A stretch of 64,000 bases of DNA, from assembly GCA_963753285.1 (NCBI GenBank), contig CAVWBT010000014.1:1-64000 (forward strand), given 5' to 3'. The notes beneath the pieces are model-generated. The model made no database searches. It was not told the origin of the DNA and saw only the letters and a list, made by a program, of their open reading frames with translations. Made by a program: the position numbers and the translations under genes. Every line of letters begins with the position of its first letter. Positions within the stretch are counted from its first letter, which is position 1. The DNA is from JAHEDH01 sp963753285 (GTDB taxonomy: Bacteria; Actinomycetota; Acidimicrobiia; Spongiisociales; ZC4RG35). Positions 1 to 7,473 of this stretch are shown here, one piece after another.

Positions 1-718
1 GGGAAGCGTTTCCGAAGTGGACCAACCGACCGAAGTCTGCGAGCGCCTCCCACGACTTCGCCCGCACGTCGCCCCCGATCGGATCGAACACGACGTCCAC
101 TCCCCTGCCGCCCGTGAGTTCGAGGACGCCCTCGACGAAGCGTTCACGCACGACGACATGGTCGTACCCGTATCCGATCGCAGCATCGAGCTTCGACTCC
201 CGACCGACGGTCCCGATCGCCGTTCCCAATCCCAGATAGCGGGCCGCCTGAGCGAACACCGATCCCACGCCTCCCGCCGCGCCATGGAACAACATCGATT
301 CACCGGGTCGGACGCTGCCGCCATGGCGAAGCAGGTTGAGCGCCGACGGGAGCACGCCGGTGACGCACGCCGAGGCCGGATCGCCTGCGAGCGAGGCCGG
401 CAGCGGCACGACGCGGCTCGCGTCCGTGACGACCTGCTCGGCGTATCCGCTCCCCCCACACAGCGACGCAACCGGCTGCCCGGCGACGAAGTCCTCGACG
501 CCCGGCCCGGTCTCCGTCACCCGGCCGGCGACTTCGATCCCGACGACCATTGGTGGACGGCCGAGGCCGTCGCCCCGACGATTGCGAACATCGGTGAAGT
601 TGACGCCTGAGAACTCGACACCGATCCGCACCTGTCCCGGCCCACATTCGGGATCGGGCAACTCCCGCACCTCGAACACGTCGGGCCCTCCGTATGACGG
701 CACGACCATCGCCCTCAT
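1..718 (-). CDS. Zinc-binding-dehydrogenase-family quinone oxidoreductase (3' end outside window)
   Basis: Reads leftward off the window edge, so only the first 239 residues are seen. The N-terminal half is a GroES-like domain (MRAMVVPSYGGPDVFEV, then GVNFTDVRNRRG). A Rossmann domain follows with the nucleotide-binding signature FHGAAGGVGSVFAQ and later GGRGVDVVFDPIGG. This is the layout of NADPH:quinone reductase-type medium-chain dehydrogenases. The catalytic zinc cysteines of alcohol dehydrogenases are not evident, which fits the zinc-free quinone reductase branch. The start is the ATG only 7 nt after the stop of the small upstream gene, so the two are probably co-transcribed. The substrate cannot be deduced. 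Confidence 0.85.
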   Translation of the reverse strand, partial: MRAMVVPSYGGPDVFEVRELPDPECGPGQVRIGVEFSGVNFTDVRNRRGDGLGRPPMVVGIEVAGRVTETGPGVEDFVAGQPVASLCGGSGYAEQVVTDASRVVPLPASLAGDPASACVTGVLPSALNLLRHGGSVRPGESMLFHGAAGGVGSVFAQAARYLGLGTAIGTVGRESKLDAAIGYGYDHVVVRERFVEGVLELTGGRGVDVVFDPIGGDVRAKSWEALADFGRLVHFGNAS

Positions 719-725
719 GGTCGCA

Positions 726-1127
726 TCACTCGGCCTGACGGACGCGAAGCTGATCGGTCGCCCATTCGACGGCCGCACTCTCGACGTTGAAGATCTCGAA
801 CGGGCGTCGACCTTCGGTCTGACGGGCGTACTGCTCGGCGAGGTACCGGACGACGCGATTCGAGACGATCACGCCGGTGGCCACCAGGCCTTCGATGTCG
901 GTGCCGGCGAAGACGTCCCGTGCCTTCCGGTCTGCGAATCCCAGCCCGCGGGCATCGGCGAGAATGACAACCGGCTCCCCGGAGGCAAGCGTCTTGGCTG
1001 CTGCAGCGGCCTCTCCCGCCGAGTCCCCGTCGAGCGTCGCTGCGAACGACACCGTCCAGAAGATGATGCCTGGCTCGATCAGCTCGAAGCGACCCACCCG
1101 GGTCTCGATCGCTCGGTCTTCGCCCAT
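726..1127 (-). CDS. Small STAS/SpoIIAA-like protein of unknown function
   Basis: 133 residues if read from the ATG at 1127. The fold suggested by the sequence is STAS/SpoIIAA-like: a short N-terminal beta region (FELIEPGIIFWTVS), an alternating hydrophobic core (GEPVVILADARGLGFADRKA) and amphipathic helices (VSNRVVRYLAEQYARQ). No catalytic motif is visible. A longer reading frame upstream has no domain content, and a TAGATT box at 1136-1141 lies 8 nt before this ATG, as expected of a leaderless start. The quinone oxidoreductase gene follows after 7 nt. The family assignment is tentative. Confidence 0.6.
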   Translation of the reverse strand: MGEDRAIETRVGRFELIEPGIIFWTVSFAATLDGDSAGEAAAAAKTLASGEPVVILADARGLGFADRKARDVFAGTDIEGLVATGVIVSNRVVRYLAEQYARQTEGRRPFEIFNVESAAVEWATDQLRVRQAE

Positions 1128-1135
1128 GTGAGGCA

Positions 1136-1141
1136 AATCTA
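1136..1141 (-). promoter_or_regulatory. Putative -10 box of a leaderless start
   Basis: TAGATT on the minus strand, 8 nt before the ATG at 1127. One of a set of similarly placed boxes in this window. Confidence 0.45.
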
Positions 1142-1449
1142 GATTCGATGCACTGATTCGGCGGGATCCTGATGTGCGAACGGACCGACTGGTCCGACGT
1201 TCCGACTGGTCTGACATTGTCCTCTGGCGCGTTCGTTCTCGCTCTCGAAGGCTGTGGAAGGTCGACATTGGAGGCGTGGATGGCGAAACCCGAGACGTTC
1301 TTCTCGCCGGCGAACGGCTGTCGCAGCACACGTGGGACGTTCGAAGGCCGCCGCTCCCCTCGTGATCGGGCCGCGGTGAGCGAAGCCACAACACCTCGGG
1401 CTCTGCGAGATTCTCCTTGTCCATCGCCGGATCGACCCTGGAGGCATGC

Positions 1450-3663
1450 GTGCTGACCACGCCACATCGACCGACCAAACTCGCCGTCCTCACCAGCGGG
1501 GGCGATGCCGCCGGCATGAACGCCGCAGTCCGCGCCGTCGTGCGAGGCGCACTTCACGAAGGGATGGACGTCTTCGGAGTGTGGGAGGGCTTTCAGGGCC
1601 TGGTCGACGGGGGCAACTCGATCCGACAGCTGAGATCCGACGACGTCGGGGGCATCCTGCATCAGGGCGGAACCGTGCTCGGTACCGCCCGTTGTGCGGC
1701 GTTCCGGGACCGCAACGGGAGGAGAAACGCTGCTCGCAATCTGGTGCAGCGCGGGATCGACGCCCTCGTCGTCATCGGGGGTGACGGCAGTTTGACCGGC
1801 GCCAACCTGTTCCGCGAGGAGTGGCCCGAGCTGCTCGCCGAGCTCGTCCAAGACGGCACGGTCGAAGGTTCCCAGGCGGACGCCCATCGCCGACTGACGC
1901 TCGTCGGCCTGGTCGGCTCCATCGACAACGACATGTTCGGGACGGACATGACCATCGGCGCCGACACGGCCCTCCATCGGATCACCGAGGCGATCGACGC
2001 GATTCACAGCACCGCCTCCAGCCATCAGCGGTCCTTCGTGATCGAGGTGATGGGACGACATTGCGGCTACCTGGCGCTGATGAGCGCACTGGCCACCGGG
2101 GCGAATTGGGTGCTGATCCCGGAGAACCCGCCCGACACCGACGACTGGGAAGAGTCGATGGGTCGCGCCCTCACCGCCGGGCGAGCCATCGGTCGCCGGC
2201 AGAACATGGTCATCGTGGCTGAGGGCGCCCGAGATCGACATGGAAACCCGATCACCGCCGATCACGTCAAGTCGGTCCTCGAGGCGCAACTCGGAGAGGA
2301 CACGCGTGTGACCATCCTGGGTCACGTCCAGCGGGGCGGGTCGCCGAGCGCATTCGATCGCTACCTGAGCACGGTCCTCGGCTACGCCGCCGTCCAACAG
2401 GTACTGACGTCTCCGGGCGGAGAGCCCCAGCTGATCGGCATACGCGAGCACCAGATCATCAGCAGCCCCTTGATGGACTGCGTGAACAGGACACGAGCCG
2501 TCGCCGATGTCATCGGTGAAGGCGATTACGAGTCAGCGATGGAGATGCGGGGTGGGAGCTTCGGGAACTCGTTCGACATCATGCGAACGATGGTGCGCGC
2601 CCAACCTCGCTCGATTGCGTCAGAGGGCCAACAGCTCCGCTTGGCAGTGCTCCACGGCGGAGGCCCTGCGCCCGGCATGAACACGGCCGTCCGCGTCGCC
2701 GTTCGCGTCGGGCTCGACCTCGGTCACACGATGCTGGCCGTCACCAACGGATTCCGAGGTCTCGAGGACGGCCGAATCGAGGAGATGCAGTGGATGGGTG
2801 TGTCGGGTTGGGTGGCGAGCGGCGGTGCGGAGTTGGGCACGAGCCGCCACGTGCCCACCGAAGACGATGTTCGTCGGATCGCCGAACAGATCGAGTCCCA
2901 TCGCATCGATGGGCTCTTGATGATCGGAGGTTGGGCCGGCTATCGGGCGGCGAGCGCCCTCCACGAGGATCTGGCACTGCCGATCGTGTGCATGCCGGCA
3001 TCGATCAACAACGATCTGCCCGGCTCCGAGATCAGTATCGGGGCCGATACGGCCCTGAACAACATCGTGTCGAACGTCGACAAGATCAAGCAGTCGGCAG
3101 TGGCGTCCGGCCGCTGTTTCGTCGTCGAGGTCATGGGACGTCACTGCGGCTATCTCGCCTTGATGAGCGGGCTGGCGACGGGCGCCGAACGCGTCTACCT
3201 GCCTGAGGAAGGCGTCTCGCTCGCCGACCTGGAGGTGGATCTCGACGCGCTCAAGGCCGGTTTCCGCCGCGGGAAGCGTCTCGGCTTGTTGATCCGCAGC
3301 GAAAACGTCGATCCGGTCTACACGACCGGCTTCATCCGCTCCCTGTTCGAACGGGAGGGCGGAGACCTCTTCGACGTGCGCCAGTCGATCCTCGGTCACA
3401 TCCAACAGGGAGGCGACCCGTCACCGTTCGATCGCATCCAGGCCACGAGGCTTGCGTCGAAATGCGTCGAGTACCTGGTCGAGCAGTTGCATGGCAAGAG
3501 TCCCACGAGCGCGTTCATCGGGCTGCAGAAGGGAAAGGTTCGATTCACGAATCTGGCCGAATTCGATCGGATGATCGAGCCGGACGCCCACCGTCCCCTC
3601 GAGCAGTCCTGGATGTCGCTCCGCCCCATCGCCGAGATCATGTCCGGCCCCACCGAAGGCTGA
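1450..3663 (+). CDS. Tandem-domain 6-phosphofructokinase of eukaryotic architecture
   Basis: Phosphorylates fructose 6-phosphate in glycolysis. The GTG at 1450 is the likely start, with TGGAGG five nt upstream, giving 737 residues; a TTG at 1417 is the alternative. The protein is two phosphofructokinase domains in a row. The first (about 9-395) has GGDGS at 110-114, the ATP-type glycine after the aspartate, catalytic SIDND at 157-161, then GTDMTIG, MGRHCGYLAL and LGHVQRGG. The second (about 400-720) keeps the fold but reads GGWAG at 493-497 and INND at 519-522, so catalytic aspartates are lost while MGRHCGYLAL and HIQQGG remain. An active N-half plus a degenerate C-half is the layout of animal and fungal PFK-1, where the C-half holds allosteric sites. 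The roughly 25-residue insertion after GGDGS also resembles the eukaryotic enzyme. Confidence 0.95.
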   Translation: MLTTPHRPTKLAVLTSGGDAAGMNAAVRAVVRGALHEGMDVFGVWEGFQGLVDGGNSIRQLRSDDVGGILHQGGTVLGTARCAAFRDRNGRRNAARNLVQRGIDALVVIGGDGSLTGANLFREEWPELLAELVQDGTVEGSQADAHRRLTLVGLVGSIDNDMFGTDMTIGADTALHRITEAIDAIHSTASSHQRSFVIEVMGRHCGYLALMSALATGANWVLIPENPPDTDDWEESMGRALTAGRAIGRRQNMVIVAEGARDRHGNPITADHVKSVLEAQLGEDTRVTILGHVQRGGSPSAFDRYLSTVLGYAAVQQVLTSPGGEPQLIGIREHQIISSPLMDCVNRTRAVADVIGEGDYESAMEMRGGSFGNSFDIMRTMVRAQPRSIASEGQQLRLAVLHGGGPAPGMNTAVRVAVRVGLDLGHTMLAVTNGFRGLEDGRIEEMQWMGVSGWVASGGAELGTSRHVPTEDDVRRIAEQIESHRIDGLLMIGGWAGYRAASALHEDLALPIVCMPASINNDLPGSEISIGADTALNNIVSNVDKIKQSAVASGRCFVVEVMGRHCGYLALMSGLATGAERVYLPEEGVSLADLEVDLDALKAGFRRGKRLGLLIRSENVDPVYTTGFIRSLFEREGGDLFDVRQSILGHIQQGGDPSPFDRIQATRLASKCVEYLVEQLHGKSPTSAFIGLQKGKVRFTNLAEFDRMIEPDAHRPLEQSWMSLRPIAEIMSGPTEG

Positions 3664-3732
3664 CGCACCTCCTCGGTCGGTGGCGCCCATGTGACGACAA
3701 CCAGCCCTGAGGCCGCCGAGGCATCGCGTTCG

Positions 3733-3738
3733 TATACT
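3733..3738 (+). promoter_or_regulatory. Putative -10 box of a leaderless start
   Basis: TATACT, 10 nt before the ATG at 3749, with no Shine-Dalgarno between. Confidence 0.5.
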
Positions 3739-3748
3739 TCACGCCCCC

Positions 3749-4531
3749 ATGGTCACCTCCCTCGTCGTGCTCGATGGGTTGCGGCCGGACGCCATCCCGC
3801 TGGTCAGCACACCTCGACTGGACGCCTTCTCGAAGGCGGGGAGCTCGACGATGTCCGCCACGACCGTCGTGCCGGCCGTGACGCTTCCGGCCCATCTCTC
3901 CATGCTGACCAGCGTTCCCCCGAACATCCACGGAGTGGTCGACAACACGTGGAACACAAAGGGAAGGTCCTTCGCCAATCTCGTCGATCAGGTGGCGATG
4001 ACAGGGAGGTCCTCGGTGGCGTTCTACACGTGGGAGCCGCTGCGTGACCTGTGGTCCCCGGGCTCGATGGCCGCCACCTGGTTCCGCAACCTGGATTGGC
4101 GGACCGACGGAGACCACCAGGTGGCCGAGGCGGTGGCCGACTTCTTCGGGCATTCCGACGCCGACTTCGCGTTCGTCTATCTGGGGTCGATCGACATCGC
4201 CGGCCATCAGCATGGGTGGATGAGCGACGAGTACCTGCACCAGATCGAGACCGTCGATGAAGTCCTCGGAGGCGTACTCGACGGACTCGGCGCAGACGCC
4301 ACCACGGTCGTCACCTCGGACCACGGTGGCCACGATCACGTCCATGGCACCGGTCACCCCGACGACCTGACGATCCCCTGGATCATCTCCGGCCCCGGCA
4401 TCCGCCGGAACCACCTGCTCGAAACCGCGGTGTGCCTCTTGGACACGGCTCCCACGCTGGCCCACGCCATGGGACTGCGGCCGCCTGGTTCGTGGCAGGG
4501 AGCGGCCGTACTCGAAGCGTTCGCGAGGTGA
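3749..4531 (+). CDS. Alkaline-phosphatase-superfamily phosphodiesterase (NPP type)
   Basis: 260 residues with the ordered metal and nucleophile motifs of nucleotide pyrophosphatase/phosphodiesterases: VLDGLRPDA (first metal Asp), TLPAHLSMLTS (nucleophile Thr), SIDIAGHQHGW (Asp and His of the second metal site), VVTSDHGGHDHVHG and a later GTGH. It is shorter than most family members, and no signal peptide is visible, so it is probably cytoplasmic. Its stop codon overlaps the start of the following EamA permease gene, so the two are probably translated together. The substrate is unknown. Confidence 0.85.
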   Translation: MVTSLVVLDGLRPDAIPLVSTPRLDAFSKAGSSTMSATTVVPAVTLPAHLSMLTSVPPNIHGVVDNTWNTKGRSFANLVDQVAMTGRSSVAFYTWEPLRDLWSPGSMAATWFRNLDWRTDGDHQVAEAVADFFGHSDADFAFVYLGSIDIAGHQHGWMSDEYLHQIETVDEVLGGVLDGLGADATTVVTSDHGGHDHVHGTGHPDDLTIPWIISGPGIRRNHLLETAVCLLDTAPTLAHAMGLRPPGSWQGAAVLEAFAR

Positions 4532-5361
4532 TGCCGGGGACGGCCGTTGCGCTGATTCTCGGCGCCGCACTGGTCCACGCCACGTGGAATCTCCTCCTGA
4601 AAGGAGCCGAGGACGGTGCACTCGCCATCACGATGGCTGCCATCGGCGGAGCCGTGATCGCGTTTCCCGTGTCGCTGCTGTTCGGGACGGTGCCGTCGGA
4701 GGCTCTGCCCTACCTGGGCGTGTCGATCGGCCTCCAGGCCGGGTACTACACCGCCCTCGCCGCCGCCTACCGGCGGACGGACATATCAACGGCATATCCG
4801 ATCGCACGCGGCCTCGGTCCGCTGCTGGCCGCGCTGGGGGGCACGGTGTTCCTCGGCGACTCGATCACCGCAGCGGGATGGGTGGGCGTTGCGATCGTGG
4901 TCAGTGGAATCGGACTGATCGCGTTGTCGAATCGCCGGTTCCAGGGTGTGGCGTTCGCACTCGTCACCGGCCTCTTCATCGGCGCCTACACCGTTGTCGA
5001 CACCGCCGGAGTCCGTGTGGCCGGATCGGGGTTCGCATACACCGCCACCCTCTACGCAGGCCTGGCGGTCGTGATGGTGCCGCTGCTGTATGCCAGGCGC
5101 GGTGCAGCCGGGCTCCGTCAGATCGTCTCGCGAGAAGGGGCGGGCCTGATGATTCTCGGAGTCCTTGGAGTCGTCGCGTACTCGATGGTTCTCGCCGCCG
5201 CTCGGATCGCCCCCATCGGTCTGGTGGCACCGGCGCGTGAGATCGCCATCGTCTTCGGGGTCATCGGGGGTCGGCTGTTCTTCTCGGAACAGGTTGGCTG
5301 GCGACGCGGGATCGGCGCGATCGTCACAGTCGCCGGCGTGGCGGTTCTTCTCACTCGTTGA
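4531..5361 (+). CDS. EamA/DMT-family transporter
   Basis: 276 residues, ten predicted hydrophobic segments in two repeats of about 130 residues. Each repeat ends near a GxxLI-type element (GWVGVAIVVSGIGLIALS and RGIGAIVTVAGVAVLLTR). LVHATWNLLLKG near the N-terminus is typical of the family. The ATG overlaps the TGA of the phosphodiesterase gene, which fixes the start. Family members export or import small metabolites; the substrate cannot be read from the sequence. Confidence 0.88.
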   Translation: MPGTAVALILGAALVHATWNLLLKGAEDGALAITMAAIGGAVIAFPVSLLFGTVPSEALPYLGVSIGLQAGYYTALAAAYRRTDISTAYPIARGLGPLLAALGGTVFLGDSITAAGWVGVAIVVSGIGLIALSNRRFQGVAFALVTGLFIGAYTVVDTAGVRVAGSGFAYTATLYAGLAVVMVPLLYARRGAAGLRQIVSREGAGLMILGVLGVVAYSMVLAAARIAPIGLVAPAREIAIVFGVIGGRLFFSEQVGWRRGIGAIVTVAGVAVLLTR

Positions 5362-5461
5362 GATCGGTCGAACTCGGATGCGAATTCGACCATTCAGCCG
5401 AGGCACAAACGTCAGTTCACCTGGGCTCGGTGCACGTCCACGGCCGACCGCCCGAGTGATC

Positions 5462-5929
5462 TCATTCGAGCGGCTGCAGGGACCCTTTGGTGTAGTCGAA
5501 GGAGATCATCTTCGTCGGCGTGATGTGCACAACGACCGGCTTCCACTTGCTGGCCAGGCCCCGAGCTGCGTCCACTGCTCCTTCCCGGCTTCCGATGTAT
5601 CGCTCGAAGATGGAAACACGCTTGTTCACCGCGTCCTCGAAGTCCAACTCGGCGGTCCCGTAGATCATCACCCCCCTGTAGGGGAACGTATCGGTGTCGA
5701 TGAGCACCGTGACGCGCGGGTCGCGCGCCATGTTCTTCACCTTCACCTGCTGGGACTGGGTGCTCACGTGGATCTGTCGGTCCCGCCACTCGTACCAGAT
5801 CGGCATGGTGTGGGGTGTGCCGTTGGGGTTGATCGTGCTGAGCCGGGCGATGTGCGGGCCGGCCAACAGCTCTTCGAGACCGGGGTCATCGAGTGGCGGC
5901 ATCTGTGGGTACCCGGTGATCTCCTGCAT
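5462..5929 (-). CDS. PPOX-class F420/flavin-dependent oxidoreductase
   Basis: 155 residues with the split beta-barrel of the pyridoxamine-phosphate-oxidase superfamily: HIARLSTINPNGTPHTMPIWYEW, a strand for phosphate and cofactor contacts (VLIDTDTFPYRGVMIYGTAEL) and a C-terminal strand with KMISFDY. The PHTMPIWY region and the overall length match the F420-binding actinobacterial group better than FMN-dependent PdxH. It stands alone between convergent and divergent neighbours. Confidence 0.82.
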   Translation of the reverse strand: MQEITGYPQMPPLDDPGLEELLAGPHIARLSTINPNGTPHTMPIWYEWRDRQIHVSTQSQQVKVKNMARDPRVTVLIDTDTFPYRGVMIYGTAELDFEDAVNKRVSIFERYIGSREGAVDAARGLASKWKPVVVHITPTKMISFDYTKGSLQPLE

Positions 5930-6030
5930 CCCCCGATTCTGGGCCGATCCGAGAATCGGGTCAATGCCAATGGAGGATCACTCGCAGCCACGTCGACGGC
6001 AGCCTGACGGCGCGGTTCCATGGAGGGTCA

Positions 6031-6036
6031 TAGAGT
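6031..6036 (+). promoter_or_regulatory. Putative -10 box of a leaderless start
   Basis: TAGAGT, 6 nt before the ATG at 6043. Confidence 0.45.
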
Positions 6037-6042
6037 GGCTGG

Positions 6043-6726
6043 ATGGATGTTCTCCTGATCTCTGGTTTGTGGCTCCCGTCTTTCATCTGGCAGGAGGTGA
6101 TCGAGGAGCTGGAAGCGCTCGGACACAGGGCCTCGGCCGTGCCGCTCCCCGGCGTCGACGACGGTTCGAGCACCGCGACACTGGAAGACCAGGTCCAAGC
6201 CGTGATCGATGCCGTCGACCAGAGGGACTCATCGATGGTGGTGGGCCATTCGGCGGCCTGCACCCTCGCATGGATCGCAGCCGATCGCCGGCCCGATGCG
6301 ATCGCCGGGGTGGCGCTCGTCGGTGGGTTCCCTGCCGCCGACGGCGAGGCGTATGCAGACTTCTTCCCCCTCTCCGACGGCGTCATGCCGTTTCCGGGGT
6401 GGGAACCGTTCGAAGGACCTGATGCTCGCGACCTCGACGAAGCGGATCGCAACCGGATCGCCGACATGACCGTGCCGGTGCCAGGAGGGGTCGCCACGGG
6501 GACCGTCCGGCTCACCGACGAGCGGCGTTTCGATGTTCCGGTGGTCATGATCTGCCCGGAGTACGACGTCGATCAGGCCAAGTCGTGGGTCGACGGAGGG
6601 GACGTGCCCGAGCTCGCCAAGGCAACCCGGGTCTCGTATCTCGACATCGACTCGGGTCATTGGCCGATGTTCAGCTGTCCGGGTGATCTCGCCCGGGTGA
6701 TCGATGCCGCAGCCGGCATGACGTGA
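6043..6726 (+). CDS. Alpha/beta hydrolase
   Basis: 227 residues. The first strand is VLLISGLWLPSFIW, the nucleophile elbow is VVGHSAAC (Ser of GHSAA), and the catalytic His is probably in DSGHWPMFSCPGDLA near the C-terminus. The acid residue is probably the Asp in MICPEYDVDQAKSW. Architecture and length fit small carboxylesterase-like hydrolases. The stop overlaps the GTG of the following PIN-domain gene by 4 nt, so they form a two-gene unit. Confidence 0.85.
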   Translation: MDVLLISGLWLPSFIWQEVIEELEALGHRASAVPLPGVDDGSSTATLEDQVQAVIDAVDQRDSSMVVGHSAACTLAWIAADRRPDAIAGVALVGGFPAADGEAYADFFPLSDGVMPFPGWEPFEGPDARDLDEADRNRIADMTVPVPGGVATGTVRLTDERRFDVPVVMICPEYDVDQAKSWVDGGDVPELAKATRVSYLDIDSGHWPMFSCPGDLARVIDAAAGMT

Positions 6727-7133
6727 GCGGTGGAAGCTTGCGCTACGTCATCACACCCGATGTCGCCTTGTCGCTCGCCGCAGACCAGCGCCGGATCGCA
6801 GAGGGCGTCCAGCTCGTGGCGCCGGCTCTCATCCGTTCACAGGTGCTCTCGACGTTGTACGGAATGGTGCGTTCGGGTGAGATGAGCGAGGCCGATGCGA
6901 AGCAGGCGCTCTCCTACATCCGTGGGCTGCGGATGCGACTTCTCGGCGATCGGGTGCTCCAGGACGTCGCATGGCAGATGGCCACCGAACTCGACCTGGA
7001 CGAGACCTTCGACGCCGAGTACATCGCCCTGACCCGGCTGCAGGCCGATGCATTGGTCACCGGCGATCCAGAGCTCCGTCGAGCGGCTTCGACCCTCGTG
7101 ACCGTCGCAAACACGATGGACCTGACCGACTGA
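6723..7133 (+). CDS. PIN-domain (VapC-like) protein without a partner antitoxin
   Basis: 136 residues with a PIN-like order of elements: YVITPDVALSLA (first acidic residue), LVAPALIRSQVLSTLY (second helix), FDAEYIALTRLQADALVTGDPEL (third and fourth acidic residues). At the position where active PIN nucleases have Glu in the second helix this protein has Gln (RSQVL). No antitoxin-like gene is adjacent; the overlapping upstream gene is a hydrolase. It may be a housekeeping PIN protein or a weak or inactive nuclease rather than a toxin. Confidence 0.7.
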   Translation: MSGGSLRYVITPDVALSLAADQRRIAEGVQLVAPALIRSQVLSTLYGMVRSGEMSEADAKQALSYIRGLRMRLLGDRVLQDVAWQMATELDLDETFDAEYIALTRLQADALVTGDPELRRAASTLVTVANTMDLTD

Positions 7134-7473
7134 CCGCTGGCGCGGTGATGCGATCGAGGGGGTTTCGGGCAGTCACACGGGCGAGAACTCGCCTCTTCGA
7201 GTGCCCACCGGAACCGCACCCCTGAGTCCCCTCATCGCGGCGACCGGCCACACCGGCCGGCCACTCACCATCGTCGCGCTCGGCGTCGTGATCACACCAG
7301 TCGAACCGCATACGATTCCACCTGCCTCGGGTACTGCTCGAGTCGGCCGACAACAGTAGATACGCATTACATGAATTCTGTTGCATGTATTAGCCTCCCT
7401 TCCCGTCGAGCCCTGGACAACCACGTATGTCGATCCTGAACGCTCTCCCCCCGGATTCCGGGACGGCCTTGAA
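7134..7473 (+). other. Gap upstream of the carbon-pump operon
   Basis: 340 bases with no supported gene. It contains a dyad operator candidate at 7368-7389. Confidence 0.6.
7368..7389. promoter_or_regulatory. Dyad operator candidate before dabBA
   Basis: TACATG, ten bases, CATGTA: a perfect 6-bp inverted repeat in an A/T-rich patch that stands out from the GC-rich surroundings. Spacing fits a dimeric HTH repressor or activator. It covers a possible TTG codon at 7381, so translation probably begins downstream. Confidence 0.4.

Noticed and set aside
715..2451. Long minus-strand open frame of 578 codons across the start of the phosphofructokinase gene
   Set aside because: Antisense shadow of a clearly conserved gene in high-GC DNA; no domain content.
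7381..7473. TTG at 7381 as the DabB start
   Set aside because: It lies inside the dyad operator candidate, has no ribosome site, and the added 31 residues do not resemble a DabB N-terminus. Not fully excluded.
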